From Atopsyche davidsoni (Eukaryota > Arthropoda > Insecta > Trichoptera > Hydrobiosidae), in the NCBI GenBank assembly GCA_022113835.1, contig JAILWY010000026.1, positions 7,963,001-8,027,000 of the forward strand: a DNA stretch of 64,000 nucleotides, read 5' to 3'. The notes beneath the pieces were generated by a model. It was not told the DNA's origin. It did no database searches and saw nothing but the letters and a program-made list of their open reading frames with translations. A program made the position numbers and the translations under genes. Numbering within the stretch: position 1 is the first letter of the stretch; each line of letters opens with the position of its first letter. Below, piece by piece: positions 36,801 to 46,220 of the stretch.

Positions 36801-37844
36801 AAAATAAAGTGTAAGATGTGAATGTTTTATATTTATATATTCCATAATAAAATGAATAACAAATTGTTGGTCATTACTAGGGAAGAAAGTTTCATTTGTT
36901 AAACACGGTAATGTTTGATAACTTTCGCGATGTATGTGGCTGAGCTAAGTAAAATCCTAATATAACTTTTCATAGACAAAGGAAAGATCCCCTCGGTAGG
37001 GAGAAAGCGGAAGCTGGGAACATTAGGTACATACGGAAATTACGACATTTTGTTTTCTCAACTTTATCGAGACAAAAAAAGAAACCGTATATATGGCGTT
37101 TTCATTTGTGAATGTACAAAAAACTTGTGAAATAAATCAAATTCGTACAGGTAACTCATAAAAACTCTGTTATTCGTAAAATACAAAAAAAAAACATTTT
37201 CTACAGTAATTTTAAAGTTTGCTCAAACGAATATTTTGATAACACATAAAAAAAATCTATTCAATAGGTAAAATACTGCCAGGGAATCTTAATCTGCCAG
37301 TAATTCTTTCAACAAATAGTATTCATTGACATTTCATGCCAGTTTTTCAGTCACTGAGGCCTATCTTTGGACATAGCTGACCGAAAAACAGAAATACCTA
37401 TATAAACATTTAGTTTATACATTTATTCACCATGTTATTTTTTGTAAATATGCATAGTCAATTAAACAAAAAGCACGCGAAAACGAATTTTTAATATGTG
37501 TAATAATAAAATTATAGTAAGTCTCAGAATAAACAGGGATGCCGTAAGCCAATCACTGAAATCACTGAAAAATCGACAATAAATATAATAATCTGTCTCT
37601 TTAATAAAGCGAACTGAGCGAAGAACCATACATGTAAAAGTGAAAATAAAAATTTATCTTTTATCACATCCCCTTAAAGCATACGATTCAATTTTCGAAA
37701 CGCACACGTTTCTCTTTTTAAAATATCTGCGACTAAAAGTAATCAAAATCATGAGTGTTTCCTTTCAACGTTTCAACACAGAAGTTAAGTGGTTCGATTA
37801 TCCGTGCTCCTATTATCGGCGTGGCGTAGCGCTAAGATAAAAGG
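33871..37844. other. Long AT-rich gene-free stretch
   Basis: Four kilobases with no supportable gene. The least AT-rich points are 34640-34780 and 35260-35420. A plus-strand 89-codon frame at 36477 is Ile/Tyr/Leu-rich without a recognisable family. Confidence 0.45.
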
Positions 37845-38005
37845 CAATATCGGATAGCAGAGCCTGCGGCGGGAGGAGGGGGGGGAGGGGCAGACAGAAG
37901 GCATCTCCGATTCTCACGGTATGAAGGAATTTACGCCCCGGGCCTTCCGGGGGATGGAGCACTGCGGGCCCTCCGAGGGGCGAAGCCCTGATGAATCCCA
38001 GTAGC
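37845..38005. promoter_or_regulatory. GC-rich island
   Basis: It starts with ctgcggcgggaggagg and a run of eight G (37879-37886 region), then gccccgggccttccggggg and gcgggccctccgaggggcg. Purine-strand asymmetry at its left part could form a G-quadruplex. Short two-strand frames without meaning. Candidate regulatory element. Confidence 0.32.
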
Positions 38006-38198
38006 ATAGTTTGTCTGAACCAAAATTAGACCCACTAGAGATTTTTCGATAACAATGGGTGAGAGCACTCGCAATTTTTAAAAACATCGCGTAGCTCGTA
38101 GTTCCTTTAGTTTTTTTATTATATAGTATTTAACAAAATATAATAATGATAAAGGAAACTTTGTATTCTTTCTTCACATTAAGTTTATTATATTTTTT

Positions 38199-38241
38199 GC
38201 ATGACTAGTTTCAACCAACAGACTTGGTCATCATCAGATGC
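38199..38241 (-). ncRNA. Hammerhead ribozyme-like motif, best copy
   Basis: Read on the minus strand: stem I gcat, core CTGATGA (complement of 38231-38237), stem II gaccaa paired with ttggtt around gtctg with one extra T before it, then GAAAC (complement of 38208-38212), a two-pair stem III AC-TA-GT, the cleavage base C (38203), and stem I atgc. All invariant core nucleotides of a type I hammerhead are present. Predicted cleavage falls between 38203 and 38202. The very short stem III is known from PLE and retrozyme hammerheads. The extra base at stem II lowers certainty. Confidence 0.55.
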
Positions 38242-38283
38242 ATAACTGATGAAGACCGAGTCTGTTGGTCAAACTAGTCATGC
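38241..38283 (+). ncRNA. Second, mutated hammerhead-like copy
   Basis: The opposite arm reads ctgatga (38246-38252), agacc..ggtc stem II, then aaactagtc (38271-38279) and atgc. The G of the GAAA box is missing, which should abolish activity. The two copies face each other, so transcription from either side yields one of them. Confidence 0.4.
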
Positions 38284-38338
38284 AAAAAATATAATAAACT
38301 CAAAGTGAAGAAAGAATACAAAGTTACCTTTATCATTA

Positions 38339-38844
38339 TAAAAAATGAATCTTCACCAATCAAATGCCTTGTCCCTCAACAACACAAAATATAATAATGC
38401 AGCGCCTTTCGATTGCCAGCAATGTGACATTTTTATAAAGAAACACACATTTTTTTATTCAGTTTCAAACGACAAAAAACAAACAAGCTAATGCGGTCAG
38501 CCACGAGGTGAAATATCAAAATTTATAATCGGCTCAAGATGAATTTTATTAAATAATTTTAATATTGTTATCAGTGCATGGAAATTAATAAAATTAACCG
38601 AGTGTACAAAATACAATAAACATAGTACAGCTTTATTATTTGAAAAAAGTGATTGAAGATTTTTGATAGTGTCAATAAATGTTGCTTGTTGGATTTGTAC
38701 GTATTTTCGTGAGCTAGGTAAATATATTTCTTGGCAGTTTTTTTGCATGAATAAATTATTATCAAGATAAGCTTGTCAGGAATTGTCACATGACAGTTTT
38801 CCGGAAGGAGGTATCGCTTTTGCTGTCTTAATCAATAAATCATA
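38339..38844. other. AT-rich non-coding stretch
   Basis: No feature found beyond the flank of the fold-back element. Confidence 0.5.
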
Positions 38845-38985
38845 AATGTGCGCATCACCGCCCGCCGCGGGACGGGGATGTGACTCCGGCGTATCAACCC
38901 TGGGCAGAAGATGGAGCAGAACAGTGGGAAGCCCAGGGCGGGGGCGCAGAGCTGTACCGCCCATAATTGCACCGCCCACAATAGC
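38845..38985. promoter_or_regulatory. GC-rich island
   Basis: Contains accgcccgccgcgggacggg and gaagcccagggcgggggcgc, then two near-identical phrases ccgcccataattg and ccgcccacaatag at 38957-38984. Frames on the minus strand have no recognisable product. It adjoins the hAT element at 39044. Confidence 0.3.
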
Positions 38986-39043
38986 AATAATACATGTTTG
39001 TTAGAGTTACTTTTATAGAGAACCACAGTATCATAATCTAAAC

Positions 39044-39490
39044 AAGTGGCTCTAAAATTCTTTTGGCCCACGGACCCCTTTTCATGGCCAAAACTTGCCC
39101 ACGGACCCCCTTTCATAGTCAAAACTTGCCTACGGACCCTGGGTGAAAAACTACATAAATTAGACTAGTTGGAGCAAGTATCGAATCTATTGCGTTCCTG
39201 TATTAACCTACCTGACACACCGCGATACCTGTTATTACTTGTATATTATGCACCTGTCTATATTTATATTTTACTTAGAACGTAAAAATCGCTAATAATG
39301 TATTGATTGTTATTTATTTTAGCTTCCATATTAGTAAAAATGTGTCACAATTTTTTTATTTTATATTAAACCTTGCGTGGACCCCCTGACGTTGTTCAGG
39401 GACCCCCAAATCGATTTTAATTTTCTAAGGACTCCCTGAATGGTCTCAGGGACCCCCTGGGGTCCGTAGGGACCACTTTGAGAAGCACTG
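39044..39490. mobile_element. Non-autonomous hAT element, second family
   Basis: Ends resemble the hAT type CAGTGGTTCTCAAA: left aagtggctctaaaattc, right complement cagtgcttctcaaagtgg. The 8-bp flanks atctaaac (39036-39043) and atctaaac (39491-39498) are identical, a perfect target duplication of hAT length. Subterminal cccacggacccc and ggggtccgtagg words are inverted. There is no transposase frame, so mobilisation would need an enzyme from elsewhere. Confidence 0.88.
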
Positions 39491-39654
39491 ATCTAAACGA
39501 AGCAATTGTAAATGTATTTTAGTTATTATTTTGATAGTAATATTAGTCATTATATTTATGGCAATCAAAAAGTTTTTAAAAAAATTGGCAGTTGGTTATG
39601 GTGAATTGAGATAGGTAAATTTCGGTAGATACACTTAAGGATGAGCTGTGATTC

Positions 39655-39760
39655 CTTAGTTTCGTTGAGTAGTAATCCAGGGCCGGAGTGAGCGACGGCC
39701 GTATTTACGCACAGTCGGCGTGTGAAGGGCGCCGCGCTGTAAATACACCCCTGATTTTTT
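39655..39760. promoter_or_regulatory. Small GC-rich island with inverted GTATTTAC words
   Basis: GTATTTAC at 39701-39708 and its exact complement GTAAATAC at 39739-39746 flank a CpG-rich middle (gggcgccgcgctgt). Forkhead proteins bind TGTTTAC/TGTAAATA-like words, so an inverted pair of such sites is plausible. Confidence 0.28.
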
Positions 39761-40121
39761 TTTTCAGCACGTGAAGCATGATTGATGGCAGCTTTTGTGA
39801 TGCGCAAGGCTTTTGTTACGGCATACATATTTTTTATGAATTCTTCGGTATATTAAATAAATTTCCTTTTTCATATTTCCCGTAAATTATGATATCGAAT
39901 TAAATAAGCCTACCTATTATGTCCGACAGTTACGTCCATTTGATTTTGTTTTTTCAATATTAACAGAAAAGAAAAATTCAATGTAACGTTTTTATAGTAT
40001 ACTAGCGGATACCCGGCGCGTTCTACTGCGCTAAATAAAGAAAAAGAATACTTTTTTTATTTGTTCAAAAAAAAAAAAAAAAGGAAATTTTGTTTATATA
40101 TTAACTTTTTATCTTAATGCT

Positions 40122-40392
40122 AGCGGATATATTGAGTTTTTTCCGTAGGTGTGTAAACATAAAGTCTTTTCGGCGTTCCAACTCTAAACGCAACATGGAT
40201 TTTGCGAAAAACAGGAATTTTCTATGTTCAAACCAGCAATACTTAGTGATTGGCCGTGAGCCTTGTTGATAGTTATCACAACAGCACAATTTAGGTGGAT
40301 CTAAGTTGCGAATGTGCATCGGTGAACCAACTTTTAAAGTTAAGATATGTGGTGGCATTCCAGATGGTTCCAAAGAGTTAAAAAAAACTCTT
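40122..40392 (-). pseudogene. Helitron PIF1-type helicase C-terminal fragment, broken
   Basis: The translation starts NSLEPSGMPPHILTLKVGSP and continues RNLDPPKLC, matching the C-terminal part of Helitron helicases. After a frame change, ITINKAHGQSLSIAGLNIE appears, which is helicase motif VI. A further degraded tail reads SWNAEKTLCLHTYGKN. The Walker A and B motifs and the central helicase are absent: this fragment follows the Rep remnant after only about 60 bases, whereas a full element has well over a kilobase between. A non-functional deletion derivative. Confidence 0.87.
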
Positions 40393-40448
40393 TTGGATAG
40401 TTGACAGCTTGTTCCTCACTGTGTCAATCGATTTGTACTTGATATCAG

Positions 40449-40990
40449 TTATATAATAGTTGGATATCGTTCGTGAATACTGAAACCAAGAATTCGCCAG
40501 ACAGCTTCATTACTGCGACCCATCTGAAATTGAGTGATTTCATAGTTTCGATTTGAAAGCTCAAATACTGCCATATCACTGCCTTTGTTAACATATTTGC
40601 ATATGTCCTTGCATATGAATTTCACGGAGTTGCAGTGTTCCACATTGATATATGATTGAAATGTTTTTTACAGTATTGGACTGTATGGAACAATCCATAT
40701 GTTATCAATGTCAATATCGACGTTTCTTAATTTAATGGTGGTGGTGTATCCTCCATCTTCTGGCTTTCGTAGACCAGTTTGAGTTTCATCGATCAAATCG
40801 CGTGGATATCTTTTCGTGCATTTGCCGTCTTTTATGCAAGGCGAATTCATATGCAACACTCCGCATGGGCCGTGATGTTCTTACAAACAACGTCAAAAAT
40901 TATCAGATCTTCACGTTGATGCGGGTGTTCAGCAGATATAAGATCGATGTCGATTTGAGTTGGAATAATTTTTTCAATAGACGAAACTTG
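40449..40990 (-). pseudogene. Helitron Rep/helicase-like N-terminal domain, broken
   Basis: Conserved Helitron N-domain words appear in order in the translation: a degraded DLIIFDVVCKN, then LHMNSPCIKDGKCTKRYP, ETQTG, EDGG, IDNIWIVPYSP, EHCNSVKF, ICKYVNKGSDMAVF, SNEAVWRILGFSIHERYP. In autonomous Helitrons this protein nicks DNA by a rolling-circle mechanism. Damage is visible: a frameshift near 40850-40860, an in-frame TAA at 40668-40670 between SPIL and KTF, and another stop after HERYPTII. The catalytic His-hydrophobic-His and Tyr motifs cannot be located intact. It cannot encode a working enzyme. Confidence 0.88.
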
Positions 40991-41290
40991 TAATACGAAT
41001 ATTTTCGTATAATAATTTTTTTCCCATATATAAACAGACAAACTCATTATGATAAAACACGTTGTGAATGACAGATAGTGATTTTGTTTTGAAAGTCCGT
41101 ACGATCTGTCCGCGCGATCTTCACAATGTTCTTTTTTCAATTTTTTGCGAGGAACGATGTCCACTTTACAGATGTTGAAAATTTTTGTATGGAAAATATC
41201 AAAAATCGACCTAATTCTGTTCCGTAAGTTCGGCAGCCTGTAACGGCAAGTTCATTCTAATATTTACAAACATCAATATCAGTATTTCTC

Positions 41291-41563
41291 GATTGGTAGC
41301 CATGCAGGCAGCCAGCTTCAAGACATTTTCGCGTATATGCAATACGCGAAAATGGCAGTTCCTTTTATGAATTGGAAACTTTTGTATGGGATTTTTCTTA
41401 ATTGAATAAACCAAATTTGATAATCAATTTTTATAATTTTAGTGGTCTTGATTACTTTCGGTATTTTTGGCTTTCAAATAAACACGGTGTGGGGCTCGTC
41501 GGTCGTACGGTTTCAAAGCCTATAGCGGACTAACAAACATTTTTAGTGTTTTATATATATAGA
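41291..41563 (-). repeat. Helitron 5' end, inner tandem copy
   Basis: This 273-bp unit is base-for-base the same as 41566-41838 by eye, including the terminal TCTATATATATAAAAC on the minus strand. The copies are separated by two bases (ta, 41564-41565). The identity implies a recent event compared with the decayed coding part. Confidence 0.93.
41324..41354. repeat. Perfect 13-bp hairpin in the Helitron 5' region
   Basis: Arm cattttcgcgtat, loop atgca, exact complement atacgcgaaaatg. It is duplicated at 41599-41629 with the tandem unit. Its full conservation in both copies hints at a protein- or replication-related site near the 5' end. Confidence 0.85.
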
Positions 41564-41565
41564 TA

Positions 41566-41838
41566 GATTGGTAGCCATGCAGGCAGCCAGCTTCAAGACA
41601 TTTTCGCGTATATGCAATACGCGAAAATGGCAGTTCCTTTTATGAATTGGAAACTTTTGTATGGGATTTTTCTTAATTGAATAAACCAAATTTGATAATC
41701 AATTTTTATAATTTTAGTGGTCTTGATTACTTTCGGTATTTTTGGCTTTCAAATAAACACGGTGTGGGGCTCGTCGGTCGTACGGTTTCAAAGCCTATAG
41801 CGGACTAACAAACATTTTTAGTGTTTTATATATATAGA
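41566..41838 (-). repeat. Helitron 5' end, outer tandem copy
   Basis: The outer copy sets the 5' border of the element. It could have arisen by insertion of a truncated Helitron at the A/T junction of the older one, by rolling-circle re-initiation at the 5' end, or by slippage. Confidence 0.93.
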
Positions 41839-42555
41839 TTATTTACATTGTTAACAAAATTACTTTTGGTTGAGCTTGCAATGTTAATATGGATTTTTTT
41901 TATTAAATTTTGTATTCACATAATTTTTATAATAAAGGCCAATATAATGAAAACTGTACTTAATCTTCTCGTGGTCGGACATCTCCACTCATTTTAACGA
42001 GCTCAACATACTTAAATAAAATATTTGATAAAATTTCTAATTTGAATTAAATTTTATGCAACCCAAAATCGCTTAATATATTTTATCTTACTACTCAATT
42101 TGATCAGGGTTTTTTTATATATCTATTATGCTAATTATTTTTTATGTAGGTTTTCTTTAGCAAAATATTTTCAATTTATAGATTCAAAGGATCAAGCATA
42201 AACGATTTAACATTTCATCCTAAATCATTTTTGTTCCATCCATTTACACTAGACATTTTATAAAACTCGATTTATGCTATCGAAAAAATAAAGTGTGTTT
42301 TATATTTGATCTCAACAAAGCAGGGAAAAAACTCGGGCGACTTAAAAAGGTGATGTCAACAAAAAGAAGGAAAATTTAGTGTGACCGGCAGAAGTCCTGT
42401 TTACACAGGAGAATCGTAAACATGCCATCCCAATTTTGAAATAAGTTAACTAGCAACGCAACGATAGATTTTCTGGATGTCTATATTTATTGGAATATCT
42501 ATAAGTAAAACGACTTTTTACCATCACTACTACTTACCAGATCGATTCACCACAA
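41839..42555. other. AT-rich non-coding stretch
   Basis: Sequence just outside the Helitron. No gene or repeat border seen. Confidence 0.5.
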
Positions 42556-42880
42556 AGTTTCTTCAAACTCACGAAATCACGATCCGGTCCTACCGCAACG
42601 CTTGAAACAACGGAATATTGTTTCTGCGCGGTGACGAGATTTCGAATAAGACAGACGCCCGGAGTTCCCCGGCGACGACTCGGCGGGGCGAGGGGGAAGA
42701 GGAAAGTTTCAAGGTCAAAGAAATGGCGCCCAGGCCATTTTATTGGCCGCAGAGCCTTCGCACACTCGCCATTTGTCATTTCCGGTATTTTAGGCAAGCG
42801 ATATTAACTCACGGCTGGGAGATTGAAAACGGAATGGAAAAAATTGCTTTCTTTGTAAACGAGGGGACGCTGAACCTCCC
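42556..42880. promoter_or_regulatory. GC-rich island, open on both strands
   Basis: Core 42650-42740 with agttccccggcgacgactcg and gcggggcgaggggg, followed by ttttattggccgc (GGCCAATAAA on the minus strand, near 42740). A 99-codon plus-strand frame starting at a non-ATG codon and an 87-codon minus-strand frame overlap. Neither resembles a family. Candidate regulatory element; a small exon is not excluded. Confidence 0.33.
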
Positions 42881-44084
42881 TGAACAGAATATTATTTTAG
42901 TAGGATGTTTAAGTTGACTTGTGTGTCTTTTATTCATTACTTTATGATCTCTTAGTCTTTCATCAAAAAATGCTTATGACCCTGGCGTGATTTCATTGCT
43001 TAGATGTAGTTTTAAGAGTACTGTTCTCAATGCATACCTGAAACAAAAGAAAAAAACAACATTAGTACATTTAACAAAAACTTCATATTTACATAAATCC
43101 AGCGTATATATATTTAATATAATAAATTTATACTTTTGTAGTCAAACACACGTTAAGTTTACTTTTTAAATATTTTGGGTATAATTATAATATTTGTACA
43201 TTTAAGAAACACACACGCGTTTATTTGTTAAAAATATAATAAATATAAAAGTAAAATATTAAAATAATATAAACTATTAAAACTAAGGAGAAAAATAGTC
43301 CAACGTACAATTATTTTTAGCCATATAATGCTTTTCCTGAAAGTTTTATTTTTCTTTTGAAATCAGTATATAATATGTAGAATGATAAGTAGAATGATAC
43401 TAAAATTATCCCACCATAACAGTTTCTCATAATATACACGAATCAGCTCCATAGAATTTTACTATAAAATATCAAAAATATATAGGGAAAAAAAGATTTG
43501 AAAGCTCAATCATACGTCCTACGTGATCTCGCATACTAGGCAGACATCCATATCATCTCTCACGGTACCCGCACTGGTATCTGCACTCCAGGTCTGCCCC
43601 AACCATTCCTCGGTGCATGCCCAACTTTACTTTTAATTTAGTATTCACAGCCTGGTATTAAATAAAAAAATCCCAAGAAAAAGCTTAATCCAGAGTGTCC
43701 ATTAAATTTAATTCTAGAGAAAATATTCACGAAACGTTTCAAAGACATTTTGAGCGTTATTTAAATTAGTGGACTTTTATAAAACCCCAAACTCCTCGCT
43801 AATGACAAATTTCTAAGCTTTTAACGTAAAAAGTAAATCAGGTCCACTAGAGAGAGAGAGAGAGAGGCTTGAAGGCTTCAAATGCATTTAAATAAGTTAA
43901 AAGTTATTTTCAATACAATTTCAAACCTATTCAAAATGCTGTTTCGTAAAAATAAAGAATGAAATATTATCGAAAAGTTTTGTATTATTTTAAATTTACA
44001 TTGTTAAAAGAAACTTGTCGGCGCGACACTTGAATAATTTTCAGTGTAAATTGTGTTTCCATGAAATACAATTTAGCCTGGGAG
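42881..44084. other. AT-rich stretch with one mixed patch and a GA tract
   Basis: The patch at 43500-43640 (tcacggtacccgcactgg, caggtctgccccaacc) is GC-elevated and may be regulatory. The (GA)n tract is annotated separately. No gene. Confidence 0.42.
43849..43866. repeat. (AG)9 tract, possible GAGA-factor site
   Basis: Nine uninterrupted AG dinucleotides. In insects such tracts are bound by GAGA factor (Trithorax-like) and occur in promoters and Polycomb response elements. Site function here is inference. Confidence 0.6.
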
Positions 44085-44260
44085 GTTTCACACTTACGCA
44101 CATCTGGGGTGCAGATTGCACGTTGCTGTTCGAGGGAAACGTAGCGGGAACGCCACAGTGCATTAGCAAGTAATGTAACACTCAGCCCGGCCGCGTCATA
44201 AATGAGTAACAGCCTTCATGCACCCCTGTAACGGATACAAGCGAGATTCCTTCGCACCCT
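44085..44260. promoter_or_regulatory. GC-elevated island
   Basis: It includes cacatctggggtgcag (CATCTG E-box), gggaaacgtagcgggaacgcc and cagcccggccgcgtcataaatg (44184-44205), whose TCATAAA end is posterior-Hox-like. No frame. Candidate enhancer. Confidence 0.3.
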
Positions 44261-45258
44261 TAATACATTTATTAGTCATTCTGTAAAAATTACGTCGAAA
44301 ATATTATATTATTTTTTATTTGATAAATAAAGTTTACATATCATTATTACAAATTTTATGGGATATATGTGAATGTTCATAACTTTTATAAAAATCCCAT
44401 AACATGCTATTCAGTGCTGCAAGTGGAGAAGGCTGGACTTTGGAAAAAATCATATGGTTTTATTCTTCCGGAAAATGTCGGAGGAAGTGTCTCTAAAGGA
44501 AGACTACTCTAGAGCCAAGTTCAATATTCAAGGAGTTGTAAATCGAGTTCGTGAGCGGAGATTGTATCTCAACAATGAGAGGAAGGGGTAGTATTTGATG
44601 CGAAATCTTTCAGATTTAATACTTATAAATTTGACATATATTACAATTGTTTTGTGAAAACGATATTTGTTCACATAAACAAATAGGAGAATATTCTTTG
44701 TGTACGTATTATTTCTTTTTTGTTTCTTTCAATCTATTCAATTCATGATGGCCGAGAGCTATTAAGCCCTTAATTCAAAAATAGATTTATTATATATATA
44801 ATATGTTAATTTATCCTGTTTTGAAGCATAGATATTTAAAATATCAACCACTAGTTTTGAAAGCTATTAGAGTAAAAATCACTTTTATATATGTATATAT
44901 ATAATTATATATATATATATACGAAAAAAAAGTGTGATTTAAATTAAGGACGTTGTTAATTAGGTCCTTAAGAAACTTAGAAAGTTAAAAATAATAAGAA
45001 GAGCAGGGACGGTAGTAGACGCTTAAAGAAGTGTTGAAATACTCCCGAGAGTGTTATAACAAAGCACAAAGAACTGTTACACGTAGTTTAATTGAAATAA
45101 CGTCCAAAATAACAACATGCTTAGACGCGTACTTCCAGGAATAAGATGAAGTCATTTAGGCAAAATTTATATTGGTGGAGGCTATTGAAAATGTGTATTT
45201 AACGGGTACTTCTGTAATTAAGATGTTATATTATTTGGAACAGTGCACTCGGTTGGTG

Positions 45259-45331
<73 letters not shown>

Positions 45332-45420
45332 TCAAGATCATTATCCCTAGTCTGCTCAGTGATTGAGGAAGGATGCCACTTAACTCGTTTGAACACATGA
45401 TATATTCGCGCTTCACCTGC
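44261..45420. other. AT-rich non-coding stretch
   Basis: Includes TA-rich simple sequence at 44887-44921 and the long (AT)n tract at 45262. No gene. Confidence 0.5.
45262..45325. repeat. (AT)n microsatellite
   Basis: Uninterrupted tract of about 32 units. It creates an artificial Ile-Tyr run in a minus-strand frame. Confidence 0.97.
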
Positions 45421-45620
45421 AGTGTGGGGATTCAGAACTAATTAGACAGACTTCCCCCTATGAGTATGAAGTTAGTCAGCTAGTCAAAGCGTCCGAATGC
45501 CGACGTCGTGATACTTAGCTGTACTCTCCCTTGAGCCCTACAACCCTTTCCACTCGAGTCTACCGTCCGAGAGTACCAGCGAGCTGGGGTATCCAGTAGT
45601 AGGTAGTAGATGTGGTCGAA
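45421..45620. promoter_or_regulatory. Mixed-composition segment
   Basis: Contains ctctcccttgagccctac, cactcgagtctaccgtccg and ggtagtagatg. It is distinct from the flanking AT-rich DNA but lacks a clear motif cluster. Weak candidate. Confidence 0.2.
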
Positions 45621-46166
45621 TCTGTTAAAGTTTACAATAATTAATGACATATAGAAATGTTTTGATAGTAAATATGTTTCAATATTGCTATCCTCATTAT
45701 TTAAAACTATGAAACTGCATTTTTATCTTTAAATCTCAAGTATCATAGCTACAAATATTTTGTAAGCTTAGTTATTTTGATAACGGTAGAACGTTTATGT
45801 TGTATGGCGTATTCATCTAAGATTTCTATGCTGATACATTTATTGGTGTTGTCACTATTTACTCAAAATTATTTCTGATATGATTTGGTTATATTGTATT
45901 TAAATACACTATATTGGAAATCTGGCTTGCGTAACAAACTTGATGAATCTTTAAATCTACAACATGTTTTTAATGATAAGTGTAAATGACTGTTTACTTA
46001 AATATATTTTTTCTTTGTTTCAGGTATGTACGAAATACTCAAAACTTTTTAAAATACCCTCCTAGCAAAGTAAAGTAAAGTTTTACAGTATTTACACTCA
46101 TATTACAATCGCACTAGAAAAACTATACGTTCATACATTTTTTTTAATATACCAATCTTATATGAA
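45621..46166. other. AT-rich non-coding stretch
   Basis: No supportable feature. The ttctttgtttcag at 46012-46023 looks like a splice acceptor, but no open frame follows. Confidence 0.45.
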
Positions 46167-46220
46167 GATACGCACGCGCGTGCGTATCGTTTTGAAGCTG
46201 CGCAGCTTCAAAACGATACG
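46167..46220. repeat. Two overlapping perfect palindromes
   Basis: A 22-bp perfect palindrome (46167-46188, centre cacgc|gcgtg) overlaps a 38-bp perfect palindrome (46183-46220, centre gaagctg|cgcagcttc by symmetry of gctgcgcagc). They share cgtatc, and gatacg also ends the structure, so the left, middle and right copies of this hexamer can pair alternatively. No loop bases remain, which predicts a cruciform in DNA or a double hairpin in RNA. A transposon terminus or a recent palindromic insertion is likely; no family recognised. Confidence 0.9.

Larger units (their letters stand above)
38144..38338. mobile_element. Fold-back element with hammerhead motifs, copy 3
   Basis: Near-perfect inverted repeat of about 95 bp per arm (outer ends taatgataaagg and its complement) with a tiny spacer around 38243. 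Both arms contain gcatgactagttt...tctgttggt words typical of the hammerhead region reported in Penelope-like elements. The sequence differs from copies 1 and 2, so this is another family or subfamily. There is no coding sequence. It is probably two terminal repeats left head to head. Confidence 0.7.
40002..41838 (-). mobile_element. Internally deleted Helitron
   Basis: On the minus strand it begins TCTATATATATAAAAC (41838 downward) and ends CTAG (40005-40002), inserted between A and T, exactly as rolling-circle Helitrons do. There are no terminal inverted repeats and no target duplication. Inside are remnants of the Rep nuclease domain and of the PIF1-type helicase C-terminus, placed directly next to each other, so the middle of the protein is deleted. 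The 5' 273 bp is present twice in tandem. Some short GC pairing lies just inside the 3' end, as expected, but the hairpin is imperfect. Confidence 0.9.

Noticed and set aside
41211..41414. Additional Helitron protein part
   Set aside because: The 67-codon minus-strand frame shows no Helitron conserved word and largely lies in the 5' untranslated repeat.
45231..45416. Ile-Tyr repeat protein
   Set aside because: It is only the (AT)n microsatellite read as codons.
46012..46030. Splice acceptor ttctttgtttcag
   Set aside because: No open frame with coding character downstream.
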